This document shows, in pieces, positions 1 to 10,415 of a DNA stretch of 64,000 bases. The position numbers were made by a program, and so were the translations under genes. Position 1 is the stretch's first letter; each line of letters starts with the position of its first letter. The notes beneath the pieces were generated by a model. It did not search any database and was not told the DNA's origin. It was given only the letters and a program-made list of their open reading frames with translations. Origin of the DNA: Xylogone sp. PMI_703 (taxonomy: Eukaryota; Ascomycota; Leotiomycetes); contig JAJTUQ010000001.1 in NCBI GenBank assembly GCA_021399445.1, forward strand, positions 8,556,001-8,620,000, written 5' to 3'.

Positions 1-348
1 AAGATTCAATTGTGGCGCCACGTTCTTGTCAGCTTTTATCGAGAATGATGTGGTTTACTCCATATTTGCCACTATTAAATAGTTAAGCTTCTAAGGCTAG
101 TTGTGTATAAGATGGGCAAACACGGAAGCACTTCCCGTCAAGGGATAAGGCATCCGTCTCACAGACAGGAGCATATGGCAACAACCGACCTCGAAGGAGG
201 AAAGAGCCTTTTGAGGTCTTCACCTTATCTCCGTTAGCCTGCTTCTCATATTGGGCATATATATGTGTGTGCATGTGTGTTCTCTCGTGTCAAGCCACTT
301 GTTTCCTGATACTCTCTAATCTTGGAAAAGGCGAAGCTTTAGACATCA
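1..348. other. Upstream region of the ThDP-enzyme gene
   Basis: I see no supported gene here. A short open frame on the minus strand (83-274) has no recognisable domain. Positions 258-285 carry an alternating purine-pyrimidine run (ATATATATGTGTGTGCATGT), a simple repeat about 65-90 bp before the start codon of the next gene that could serve as its AT-rich core promoter. Confidence 0.5.
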
Positions 349-2163
349 ATGGGAGAAACTACAGCATCAAATCTCGCATACCCACATAGCTCGCTAGCCT
401 CCACCGAAGCAAAATGGGGTAGCGATGCCATTGTTGAACAGCTGTCTAAACTCGGTCTTCGCTATGTTGCTCTCGTCCCCGGCTCGAGCTATCGTGGCTT
501 ACATGACAGCCTAGTCAACTATAATGGGAACAACGAGCCGGAGATCATCATGTGTTTGCATGAAGAACACTGCATAGCTATCGCTCATGGGTTCGCCAAA
601 ATCACCGAAAGTCCCATGGCAGCGGCTGTCCATGCCAATGTGGGCTTGATGCACGCTACGATGGCCATTTACAATGCCTTCTGCGATCGGGTTCCAGTAG
701 TGGTGTTGGGCGCAACAGGGCCTCTCGACGCGGCTAAGAGACGTCCATGGATTGACTGGATACATACTGCAACAGATCAGGCAGCTCTTATAAGATCTTT
801 CGTGAAGTTCGATGATCAACCACACTCTGTCGATGCTGCGATCACTAGTTTGATCAGAGCCACTGCGGTGGCTTCACAGATTCCACGAGCACCCGTATAT
901 GTGTGCCTCGATGTGAACTTGCAGGAAAATCCAATAGCAGATGTATCCTCACTGAAATTCCCAACCACTGAGCGCTACCTCCAGACAAGAACCTCCCCTG
1001 GTGCGGCAATAGATGATGTAGTAAAGGTCCTGGCTCAATTGCATACTTCCCAGCGACCTCTCTTCCTTTTTGGTCGCGTTGCTCGATCACAAAAGAGCTG
1101 GAATGAACGAGTGCAGTTGGCGGAAAGATATGGTGCTCTAGTTCTCACTGATCTCAAGCAGGCAGTTGCTTTTCCAACTCAGCACAAATTACATGCTTGC
1201 CCTCCCGGTGTCTTCATTTCACCTCAAGCATGTGATGTGATCAAAGAAGCTGACCTGATCGTCTCATTTGATTGGGTCGACATGGCTGGGACGCTACAAG
1301 CGGCATTCTCTCCTGGAGTGGAACCATCTTCTCATATTATTCACATCAGTCTCGATTCATCACTCCACAACGGCTGGTCAAAGGACCACTTCGATTTATC
1401 TCCTATCGATCATTCTATTTCAGCTGATGTGAACAAGTTTGTATCTGCACTATTGGCTGTGCTTTCCAAAGACTTGACCATTCAGTCTCGAGATCCTTGG
1501 AAATCACCATCACAAAATAAGCACAATGGCGTAGAAGTCAAACACCAAGACAAAGATGATATATATATGAATCACCTCGCAGAATCCATATACGAGGTAA
1601 TCAACCCTGAGAAGACTTGTTTGATCCGATTACCACTTAGCTGGAAGGGTCATGACTTACGTGCGACACATCCCTTGGCATATCTCGGTCAAGATGGCGG
1701 TGCTGGACTTGGTTCGGGTCCTGGACAAGCCGTAGGTGCAGCATTGGCCCTAAAAGATACCGGTTACTTGCCCTTGGCTATTTTAGGGGATGGAGATTTT
1801 CTCATGGGTTCGTCAGCGCTTTGGACAGCGTCCCGGTATCGTTTACCACTGCTAGTCATTGTAGCAAATAATGCCTCTTTCTTTAATGATGAGGTACACC
1901 AAGAGCGTGTAGCTCGGGCTCGAAAGAGGCCAATTGAAAATAAAGGAATTGGAATTCGTATCGACGATCCCCAGCCGGATATCACACAGAATGCTGCTTC
2001 CTTGGGTGCTACTGTGATAGGAGGAAGAGTAACAGAACGTCAAGCATTGGTGGAGGTGTTAAAGAAGGCTGTGCGAGAAGTACAGGATAAAAAGACTGTT
2101 GTAGTAGTTGATGTTCAGGTCCGTCCAGATGGATATTCAGATGCTCTAGAAAAAGGTGCATAA
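349..2163 (+). CDS. ThDP-dependent enzyme (acetolactate synthase / benzoylformate decarboxylase-like)
   Basis: Intronless, 604 aa. It has the three-domain layout of thiamine-diphosphate enzymes. The N-terminal PYR domain carries the HE..A..A.G segment with the likely cofactor-activating glutamate E72. A central domain spans about 215-370. The C-terminal PP domain carries the metal/ThDP motif GDGD at 480-483, closed by NN at 507-508. The family cleaves or joins C-C bonds next to a keto group (acetolactate synthase, benzoylformate decarboxylase, oxalyl-CoA decarboxylase); the substrate cannot be read from the sequence. No mitochondrial presequence is evident, which argues against the housekeeping acetolactate synthase. 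The ATG at 349 is the first in frame and starts well before the PYR domain. It converges on a stand-alone acyl-carrier protein whose stop lies 226 bp away, so a secondary-metabolism role is possible. Family sure, reaction unknown. Confidence 0.88.
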   Translation: MGETTASNLAYPHSSLASTEAKWGSDAIVEQLSKLGLRYVALVPGSSYRGLHDSLVNYNGNNEPEIIMCLHEEHCIAIAHGFAKITESPMAAAVHANVGLMHATMAIYNAFCDRVPVVVLGATGPLDAAKRRPWIDWIHTATDQAALIRSFVKFDDQPHSVDAAITSLIRATAVASQIPRAPVYVCLDVNLQENPIADVSSLKFPTTERYLQTRTSPGAAIDDVVKVLAQLHTSQRPLFLFGRVARSQKSWNERVQLAERYGALVLTDLKQAVAFPTQHKLHACPPGVFISPQACDVIKEADLIVSFDWVDMAGTLQAAFSPGVEPSSHIIHISLDSSLHNGWSKDHFDLSPIDHSISADVNKFVSALLAVLSKDLTIQSRDPWKSPSQNKHNGVEVKHQDKDDIYMNHLAESIYEVINPEKTCLIRLPLSWKGHDLRATHPLAYLGQDGGAGLGSGPGQAVGAALALKDTGYLPLAILGDGDFLMGSSALWTASRYRLPLLVIVANNASFFNDEVHQERVARARKRPIENKGIGIRIDDPQPDITQNAASLGATVIGGRVTERQALVEVLKKAVREVQDKKTVVVVDVQVRPDGYSDALEKGA

Positions 2164-2389
2164 GGTTGATTGATGTAGCAATAATTAATGCATATTAGCG
2201 TGATGTCCTACAGCAAAAATGGCTAAATCAAGAATTTTATTATCTATCTCCACTTACTACAAGTTAATCTTAGTTTCTCTAAACATGGTTGGAGGCACAG
2301 TCTTTATAATGGAAATGCCCCACAACCCCCCCGCCCTCTATATCACTTTACAAGTCCAGATAGCACTCATACTTGATGTGGTGTGTATG

Positions 2390-3001
2390 TCACCCGGTAG
2401 CTTCTGCTGATAAGGAATAAACTTCAGTGATCGTTCGAAATTGTCGAACGGTCAGACCATCCATGAAACGTGGAATATCTATGTCCAGAAATAATTCTTC
2501 TTCCAGTAGAACCGCGATGGACAGTGCGTCTAAAGAATCCATGCCAAAATCGGTCAACAGGGATTCATCTTGAAAATCCTCTGGTTTAACCTTCAATTCT
2601 TCCATGACGATCTTTGATACGGATTTCCAAATGCTGGCCATATTGGCGGACATGGTGGATTTCCGAGCTTTGCAACTGCTGACTTTATTATTGGTGCTGC
2701 TAGAACTATAGATATCACCTTGGATATCGACCTTTGCTCTTTTTAATGGTAAGATATCTCGAAGCTGCCGGAGCTGTTCTAGAGCACTGGTTGCTGTAGA
2801 TAGATCCGATGGGTAAATTCGCAGGTTTTTAAACCATTTCCGATCTTCTCTGATTTCTTTGAAAGTATTCTGAGTCCGGCCTATTGTGTTCTCTGTGAGT
2901 CTCTTACGCTTTCCCGTGGTTGTTAACGCATCAAAACGTTCCCTTTCGAGCTTTTCGAAAGCAGACCACCGGAATGGACGCGGTAATTCCCGTGTTGACA
3001 T
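2390..3001 (-). CDS. Protein with a single C-terminal acyl-carrier domain
   Basis: Intronless, 203 aa. Residues about 118-195 form an acyl-carrier/phosphopantetheine-binding domain: a first helix, then LLTDFGMDSLDAL with the attachment serine S156, an acidic second helix (LLEEEL) and a closing helix with LTVRQF. The first 115 residues are basic, low in hydrophobics and unrecognised, and the GMDSL core looks like a polyketide-synthase ACP. No ketosynthase, adenylation or thioesterase domain is attached or nearby, so any acyl chain would have to be handled in trans. The ATG at 3001 is 42 nt past the stop of the ubiquitin-like gene on the same strand (26 nt past its alternative stop). The gene ends tail-to-tail with the ThDP enzyme. 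A remnant of a larger synthase is an alternative, but the frame is intact and the core motif is complete. Confidence 0.72.
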   Translation of the reverse strand: MSTRELPRPFRWSAFEKLERERFDALTTTGKRKRLTENTIGRTQNTFKEIREDRKWFKNLRIYPSDLSTATSALEQLRQLRDILPLKRAKVDIQGDIYSSSSTNNKVSSCKARKSTMSANMASIWKSVSKIVMEELKVKPEDFQDESLLTDFGMDSLDALSIAVLLEEELFLDIDIPRFMDGLTVRQFRTITEVYSLSAEATG

Positions 3002-3042
3002 CCCAAACCAGATTTTACACTTACTACTATTTAGAAATCAGT

Positions 3043-4241
3043 TTACCGCTTGCATAGAATAGTCCGCAGCAACACTGACCACACCATGCCACCAGTTGCA
3101 GTATTTGCTAAATCTTTCGATGTGCAGCCAGGTTTTGGACAAATATCTTTCTCAAAGTCGTACATCCCAACTAACATAGCCATAGTGATACTTGCACCAG
3201 GTCTGAGTATGGACGCAGTCTCTTTTGTGACCAGTTGTGATGTGTCCTCCGTGATGAAAAGCTCATATTCGCCAGCCTGAACCTTCTCATGGCCTGGTCC
3301 TGATATAAATCGATCTCTAATGACTGCTTGCATTGTCTGTCATCGGGTTAGCACCTGTTACTCAGAAGAGGATGAAAATTCGCACACTCCATCCATATTC
3401 TACTGGAATAGGTATGATGCGACCGAAAGCGTCTTCTAGTTTTATCGGGTCTTGGAACCAAGTATGCCTGGTGTCAATCGCAAGAGAAGCTTTTTGGATC
3501 TTTGAAAAGTAGTTCATTATCTGTAGATTTGAATCCCAAACCTTCGTGGCCAACTCCGTCAAACTCTGGAGTTGGGGAACCACTCGTCCTGCAAAGAGGT
3601 CATACAGACTGTTTAGCTTGTGGGAGTTCTCATTAACTGCCACGGCTTGAATTTCTAGACTATGCTGTAAGAGTCCTCCAGCTTGTTCTGCTTTTGTATT
3701 GGCAACTCCCATTGTTGCCAATCCAAGAGTAGTCAATCGCATATTTAAGGATCCCATATGGGCCGCAATATACGCCCGCAGTTTCTGCACTTCATCTGGC
3801 ATGCAAAAATTCCACTCCAATTTCCGAGCCCAACCCTTGACAACATCACCCTTCTTAGATTGATCGCTTCGTGACATTCTCTCGTACTTTTTCAGTCTTG
3901 ACTCAAAGTCTTGTAGTGGATGCTGGCACATCAAAGCTGCAACTTTCACGGCATTGACTTCGGCTTCTTGACCAGGTAAAGATTTCAAATGCTCGATTTC
4001 ATAGAGAGCTCTTTGTAATGCATGTAACTCTAGCTCCAGCTCTCGAAACCCATACGTAGCATTGCCCTTAAGCGCGGAAACGACATCTTTAATCAGGCCC
4101 GCAACGGCGATGAAGTCGCCGACTGAAAAGCCGAATGATATAAGCCCAGCTAGCTATATAGCTACTATTCTATACGCCGATTAATGGAGCGCGATATAGT
4201 ACACGATAATATTATTCTTTACCTTGATTACACGGAGTCAT
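3043..4241 (-). CDS. Fungal ubiquitin-like-domain protein (NACHT/UBL-type N-terminal domain)
   Basis: Three exons fit: 4241-4223, 4149-3386 and 3336-3043 (introns 73 and 49 bp), giving 358 aa. The N-terminal helical domain (FSVGDFIAVAGLIKDVVSAL) is the one that opens many fungal STAND/ankyrin and UBL proteins. A long helical middle follows, then a ubiquitin-like domain from about residue 240 (IPIPVEYGWS, AVIRDRF, the ITED-SQLV stretch, RPGASITMAMLV). The last part starts a Cys pair (CPKPGC). The first coding exon is only 19 nt, but its phase matches and it removes the need for a non-ATG start; the isoleucine codon before SFGFSV could otherwise be a lost start. At the 3' end the frame loses family-like sequence, and the +1 frame reads WCGQCCCGLFYASGK with a stop at 3027 (see findings). 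Exact function unknown; often grouped with heterokaryon-incompatibility and NLR-like genes. Confidence 0.68.
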
Positions 4242-5150
4242 GGATGAGGCTGCGGTTGAGGCATTAATGGGGCTTAGCATTAGGCATGCTTTTGCCGAAA
4301 GATATCTCTGTGTGGGGAAGGAATTATCAACCAGGTTGATAAACTAATCATTTCATGTATTATTACCAAGATAATAAACTTAGCTTGAGAGAAGACTTGA
4401 CAAAGTAAAATACTTTGTTCTTTGCTCACGACTAGGTTTACTCCTGACGCCTCCGAACATGGAATACTCTACTTAAAATTATAATCTATAAGTATAAGTT
4501 AACTAATAATAAAACGAATTTTCAAGGAGTAACATCATAATTAAAACATGTTAATTTGTATCTGATAAAAAAATACTTGATTATTACTCTAGGTTTGTCT
4601 AAAAGACTTGTTAAAATTCAATAACTAAAACTTTATGTTTAATAAAACATGATACCAAAAAGAATGAGGCTCAAAACTTAACGTGGGAAAGATGTTCGGG
4701 GGATTGTAAAGACTACCAGAACTGTAGGTTGTAGATGTACCAGCCGAGATGGTGATAATACCAGCACCCTTAATTGACATGAATCGTTTAAATTTCAATA
4801 AATATACTGTAAAACCATTGATCGTGGGCAAGAGGGATTGAGAAAGCTCGAAGACGGACTCAGGCGAATTACGAGTAGCCTGGTACTTGGTATGCATGAT
4901 GCGCTCGATGGCCTTGACGATGCTACAGTTTTATGGTACGGGTGCTGACGCAGAGCATAGTCTCGTCGTCGATGATGTTGTTGGAATTGCTGCTTGCTTG
5001 CAATGAGCCCGCGGTCACCCCGGCCGGGTTGCCTATATAGGATTAAGCTGTTGTAAATTAATATTAATAATATTAACAAAGCACGAGTCACAAGATTATT
5101 ATAGTTTCGGAGATAGGTTTCTTTATACTTTCCTCAAAAAAGATGCTATC
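4242..5150. other. AT-rich interval with a coding-like relic
   Basis: Positions about 4330-4830 are strongly AT-rich with no open frame of note. A GC-richer island at about 4830-5040 reads on the minus strand like protein, in two frames one base apart: a segment containing GNPAGVTAGSLQASSN, then SIVKAIERIMHTKYQATRN. No start, splice structure or family could be assigned. It looks like a decayed exon left in AT-rich (possibly repeat-induced-point-mutated) DNA. Confidence 0.3.
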
Positions 5151-7651
5151 TTACACCAACTCTATCGTCTCCTCGCCCGTATTAAAGAAAGCATCCACGA
5201 TATCCTTTTCGAAGATCCTCCCAACACCAATCCGTTTACATTTCTTTCCTTCCACGCATTCTATTAACAAAACGTTGATCCAAAGATTTGACGTCTTGAA
5301 GCGGCCCATGCTCCACCCTGGAAACCCTTCAACAAGTCCAGTCGATACATGAAGAGCTTTGACTATTATCCCATCGTGAAAGCCAATCTCATGGTTGGGA
5401 GATTGATCGAATGTGGCCCAACCTCCAATGTATCCGGATAACGAGCAAATAGCTCTCCAAGACTCGATAGTCTCTGAACCCCAGTTTGTCGCACACTGTA
5501 TAAAGCCCAGATCCCTATCTTTCCAAGTATGCTCTCGAATCAAGAGCGTCTGGAGTTTTCCTTGAATCTTTAGTGACGCAGAGATGTTATTCACGCTGAA
5601 GGTGTTGAGCATCTCCTCCGAGGCCACATTTTCAACATCTGCTTGCTTTATACGATGCTTTTGCCACGGAGACGCCATGTCAATGCTGTATTCATGACCA
5701 CCAGTGTTGAGGCCAATGATTCGACATCCATTTTCATGCAAGCCCAAAGGCGATGGCCACTTGACCTTGGTCAGAATTGATGCCCAGGACCAAGACGGAG
5801 CATTTGAGATGATTTGCTGTTCTGTCTTTTCTGGCCACCAAAGCAAGCCGTAATGCAGATCTGTGAGCCACAAGCCGGCAACGTAGATATTGGTAATTTT
5901 GTGCCTGACGCTTCCACCTTGCTGCTTTTGCACGATATTCTGATACTCTTTTGCAATTCCCGCAATAGCTGCGATACGGTCCTTCTCAGGTTTTGTTAAG
6001 GACATCCCGGAGTACCATCGTATGAGCTCATACCACACACTTAGAGGGTCTTTGCTGCTGTAGTTGAACCCTTTTTTGAGCTCCATGATTCGTCTTAAGT
6101 TCTCTGGAGCATGTTCAAGGTCAATGAGCGCGTCGTCCACGTTATGTGGTGGGTCTGTTGCACACTCGAAGAAGACGCCAAAATTAGTGAAAGTAACAAA
6201 GCGCCTACTGAGCAGAAACTCTTGGAAGACCCAGCCCCTCGATAGTAGTTGCGATTCGAAGACCGCTGTAGAGTAGTCTGAATGTGGCAGCTGTTGTCGT
6301 TTGCAGACATAGAAATGGCCTTGCTTTCTTCCATGCTGTTCACGATACGGCATTCGCACAGTCTCACTCGGCACATTATGGAAACGCTTGCAAAACAGCC
6401 GCGATTCCATGGCAGTTGTCCCAGCCAGTACAAACGAAGCATGTTGATAGTATTGGGCCATCTTTGGGGCCTCTCTCTCGAAATCTTGCCCTTCATCGCC
6501 ACTTTGAATGATGCAAAGAGAATCGATCCACACATAGTCCACTTCAACCCTGCGAGCGAACTCAAAAGCATCCAGGAATACATGAGGGAGCACTCCGAAC
6601 GATTCTCCTTTTAGTCTGGCATCGTAATTTCCTGTTGTCATTTGGCACATGTTTGTTTCAAGTGTCCATCGATGAGTTAGCGCAATGTACGTGCCTTCTA
6701 ATCCATCTGTTTCCTGAAGGATCAATGATCCGCCTTTCGTGTTGATACATCGCGTTGGGAGTTTGGTGTGCTCTGAATCAAAGACCTCCCCCGAGGCTGT
6801 CTGCCTGCATAATGGATGCTTTGTTGCGCATTCAGCGTGCCACTTCACAATAGTCGAGATTTGTTGATCAATAGTAAAGTCGTAGAATATTTCGCTGATG
6901 TCTTGGTTTCTCCTGGCCGCAGACTCTAGAGAGATGTTAGCAAGCTATCGAACTCACAAGCCCGCGAGCTTGATATACCCTGGTCGGCGGCAACGCTGAA
7001 CTCAACAGTGCACGGATTGGTGTGTTGGAAATACCTATCCGTGGCTGTTACTCTTAATTTATTTATTCCTAGACCAGCCAATTCAGGCTTGTACAAAACA
7101 ACTTCGCGAGATCTCTGAAGCTCTATGTACAGAAAAAGGTGATCTCCAATTTGCAGATCACGAAGAAGCAGGGCACAAAAAGCACATCCATTATCTCGGG
7201 CACGACATTGAACTGCCTGTATCTGGAGTAATCGTGGCTTTTTGGCGACGCTCTGAATGTTGAATCTTTGGCATCCCGGACAAAGAGTAGATGCAACCTG
7301 AGGGCCAAAGCTCACCATGAGTTGTTCTGAGGAGTTGAGTCGATATGAAATCCGTTTATCTTTACTTTTCAGGTAGTAGCCGTCAGTCGTGTCTTGGTAG
7401 AGCACCAAATCGTCTGGGACACCTATTTTCAGCTCCTCTCGGCTTTCCTCGTTCGTGCTATTGTCATGATATTGTGAGACATTTGCTGCAGTTAATGATT
7501 CACTTTCACCACCCTTGATTGCAAGTTGCCCTGTGCTTGTCGATTTTAATCGAGTAGCTTTGCCTACAGCTTGACCTGGAAGGCTCTCATCAAGGGTTCT
7601 GCTTGTGCGGCTGCTCTCTGTAGGCAAAATATCCATACCTCCTTCACACAT
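5151..7651 (-). CDS. HET-domain (heterokaryon incompatibility) protein
   Basis: Two exons, 7651-6979 and 6925-5151, joined by a 53-bp intron (donor GTATAT, branch GCTAAC, acceptor TAG), 815 aa. The alternative donor GTGAGT at 6965 would create an in-frame TAG, so the upstream donor was chosen. The N-terminal half has a Ser/Thr-rich start, then a cysteine segment typical of HET proteins (LCPGCQRF, CRARDNGCAFC). The HET domain in exon 2 shows YIALTHRW, the YVWIDSLCIIQ core and SRGWVFQEFLLSRR, followed by a variable C-terminal region with APSWSWASI. HET proteins trigger growth arrest or cell death when genetically different hyphae fuse, usually by partnering with a polymorphic locus. It is head-to-head with a multi-helix membrane protein 450 bp away. 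The start at 7651 is the first ATG after an in-frame stop. Family certain, allelic partner unknown. Confidence 0.9.
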
Positions 7652-8101
7652 TTCCCGGACACTGAAGAACTCTTGCGCCTCTGCAGCTGTTACAGCAATT
7701 GAACACCAAGGTTAAGGAGGACTTCTCACTCCAGTTTTGGTGCGGCCGACGGCAGAAATGCGCAGAGCAGCACTTTACAATTATGCAAGACCGAGAGCGT
7801 GGACTACGAGAGTGAACCAACACTACGAGAAAGCAAATGCGAAAGAAACACTACTAGATTATGGCCGTTGCCTTACACGCGCCCCGGATTGCGGCACAGA
7901 GAGTAAGCTAAAGTACATATAAACTGCGTAGTAATAATGTTTCATTAAATGTTAGGGTGTGCAAGGGCTAGGTGAGGCTCACAATATGGAGGATTGGTCG
8001 ACAACGATTGAAGGAATCCGCTATCCAACGGGGCGTGAGGCGTCCCGCATGCACAGCCTCCTCCACCACACTTCTTGTCCTCAGGCTGTGAGACTATTCA
8101 A
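7652..8101. other. Divergent intergenic region, HET gene / membrane-protein gene
   Basis: About 450 bp between two diverging genes. Short open frames (7737-7922, 7959-8168) have no recognisable content. A shared promoter is the simplest reading. Extra 5' exons of either gene cannot be excluded. Confidence 0.4.
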
Positions 8102-9811
8102 ATGCAGACAATCTTGGTCCTTCTTTGCACTAAGAAGACCATCAATGCCGCAAGCATGGCCCTCGTGAAGACCAAATGGTGGATGCGGTGGAAAATTGTC
8201 CTCCGCTTCCTCAATACTTTGAGGGCTACTATCGGGTTCTTCTTTTTGTGCATTCCATCCGCCATTGCGTGGATCGCCGCAATAACCAAAAACAATTCTA
8301 CTTCAACATATTATTGTATACCACAGCCAATACAGTCACGAGACGCTGTAGTGATACAACCATGGCATCTTTTTGGGACAGTAGCGTACCTGATGATATC
8401 CCTGGCGTTGGATTATGTCTTTTGGCATTCACTCAAGGGGAAAAGGCTGGCATTGCCTTGGCATTGCGGGTTGTTGAATGCGATGAATGCGATGCCTGAA
8501 TGGCTGTCACTTATTCTTATGTTAGCCGTGTCCCTGTCTAACTGCATTCTTTTCGGCGGCATGATCGTAGCAGCTAGACATTGTCACATTCACCTATATC
8601 GCCGCATTCTTATCCCATCTTCCATAGGCCTGTTTGCTGCCTCGATAACCCATTTGATCCTCTCTATCGCGTTCAGTTGTACGTTCTACCTACCCAGATC
8701 GTACTTTGGCCATCGAAACCCCCTTGCCACCTACGAAGCTGTCTATGAGGATTATGTCGACAATACCCAGGGTAGTAATAGCGGCGATGAAGATGAACCT
8801 GTTAGTGTTGAAAGTGATTCGAGTCGGTTTCAGCAAACTCTAATCTTAGGCCAATCGATCCTACCGACTTGCACAACTCTAGAGCAAATCAGGGAAGTCC
8901 TCTTATCGAAAACCCAACATCACTTACCTCTCCCTAGGCCAAAGCCTAGTGCTGTAAGTTTTACTTCCCACGGTTCCTTTGCACGCCCTAACGAGGATAT
9001 AATAATAGGAATCCTCAAGCTCTTTTCCCAATATTGATGTGTCTCTTGGTGCTGATAACGCACCAATAACCCCCGCTGAAATCACTGAACACCGGGCGAA
9101 TACCATTAGAGAACTTATTTTACCGCCTCCGAGATTCCGCTGGACTACGGCTGGCGCTCTCCATCCTCCGTTCATAGATCGTGAGTGCCAATGGCGTCCA
9201 AGGAAGATTATGCGAAGGAGCTTCTACCTTGTAGCACTGTCAATTGCCTGTCCCGCAATAGCGGTTTTAACGATTCGCGTCTTTGACAAGTTTGATCCAA
9301 ACAAGTGAGTACTGCGTCGGTAATTTTCACGTTATATAGGCACTCATTGACAATGCTTAGAGGTTTCCTAATTGCTTACTATACCCTATTAACACTTACA
9401 TTTTCCGCGTCCATTTTGCTTGCAATTATGCTTTTAGTATCGGTATTTTTGCGTATTGAGATACCATGGTTCATGAGTCTACCATTAATTCTTCTTGCAA
9501 TCGGTCATCATGTCGCATTTTGGATGTTGATAATTACAACTATCGCGTACGATTTGGGTAACATTGACGATCTTGGAATAGTCATAGCTAAGTTCTCTAC
9601 GCTAGCAGTAGTGTCTTTTGCTTGGGGTTACCAACTTTTTACCTCTTTTGATGCCTATCGATACCTGCAGTCTCAAAGGTTCCAAACCAGAGACCAGTTT
9701 TCGATGGACATCAGAAACGACAAAAGTCTATGGAGAATTTTAAGAGATCTTTGGGAAGTGGCAGCCTCTTACAGAAGAAGTAGACGTCTCTTGGCTCATG
9801 TTCCGGGCTAA
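8102..9811 (+). CDS. Predicted 8-helix membrane protein, unrecognised
   Basis: Three exons fit with matching phase: 8102-8953, 9009-9304 and 9361-9811 (introns 55 and 56 bp, donors GTAAGT and GTGAGT), 532 aa. I do not recognise the family. Four hydrophobic helices lie in exon 1 (TIGFFFLCIPSAIAWIAAI, the VAYLMISLALDYVF segment, LILMLAVSLSNCILFGGMIV, LFAASITHLILSIAF). An acidic loop follows (about 215-300, GSNSGDEDEP), then four more helices in exons 2-3. The C-terminal tail is basic. Layout and length resemble fungal integral membrane proteins of unknown function; no transporter signature was seen. The open frame extends back to a TTG at 8075, but the first ATG is 8102, and the ATG at 8156 just before the first helix is an alternative. 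It starts 450 bp from the HET gene in head-to-head orientation. Confidence 0.65.
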
Positions 9812-10415
9812 GAGATACCTTAAGTTAAACAGCCTAAGCTTATAATGAAGTACTGGTATCGGACAGTTTCTACAGCATTAAAACCCCAGAAGCATAGTTA
9901 GGAGCGAAGGGTCTACATGAGGCTATTATGGTACTTCTCCTCAAGCCGCACGGTCATTTACACTCAGCCAAGGTCGTCACAGCCTCTTGTAAATTACTAG
10001 CTCTTCAGCCTATCGTTGTAAAATATGATGTATCTCTTGCCATTTTGCATGATCAAGATTATATTAGAATCTATGTTCTTAGAAACATCTCTAGGAACCG
10101 CCTTGATAAGAATGATTATGCTAAGTTAACTGAGCATGTAACATCAGTGTGTGAAATGAGTGGAGTTCAGTTGAGTTTAAGGGTGTACTCAAACACAACT
10201 AAAAAAATATATACAACTCAAACTCAATTCAAGTAACTCAAGTTCAACTTGACTCGTAAACAGCTTTCATGGCTGATAAGATAGCTAAAAAGAAATTCAA
10301 CCACATACGCAGTTTTGCTAATATTATCCTAGTTATGCCGTAATTGGAAACACTTAATCATAGAACGGCAAGAATTATACACAAACACCAGTCGTAATTT
10401 ATGGACGTGCCTACC
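9812..10415. other. Intergenic region with low-complexity repeats
   Basis: No supported gene. Positions about 10155-10260 are built from permutations of ACTCAA and its complement TTGAGT, including CAAGTTCAACTTG at about 10238-10250. This could be the edge of a decayed repeat. The open frame 9928-10236 lies in it and has no domain. Confidence 0.4.

Noticed and set aside
4136..4142. Loss of the start codon (ATG to ATA) of the ubiquitin-like gene by RIP
   Set aside because: A 19-nt first exon with a proper donor and a phase-matched acceptor at 4150 supplies an ATG, so loss need not be assumed. It stays possible if no spliced RNA exists.
9928..10236. 102-aa open frame
   Set aside because: Overlaps low-complexity ACTCAA repeats and has no recognisable sequence.
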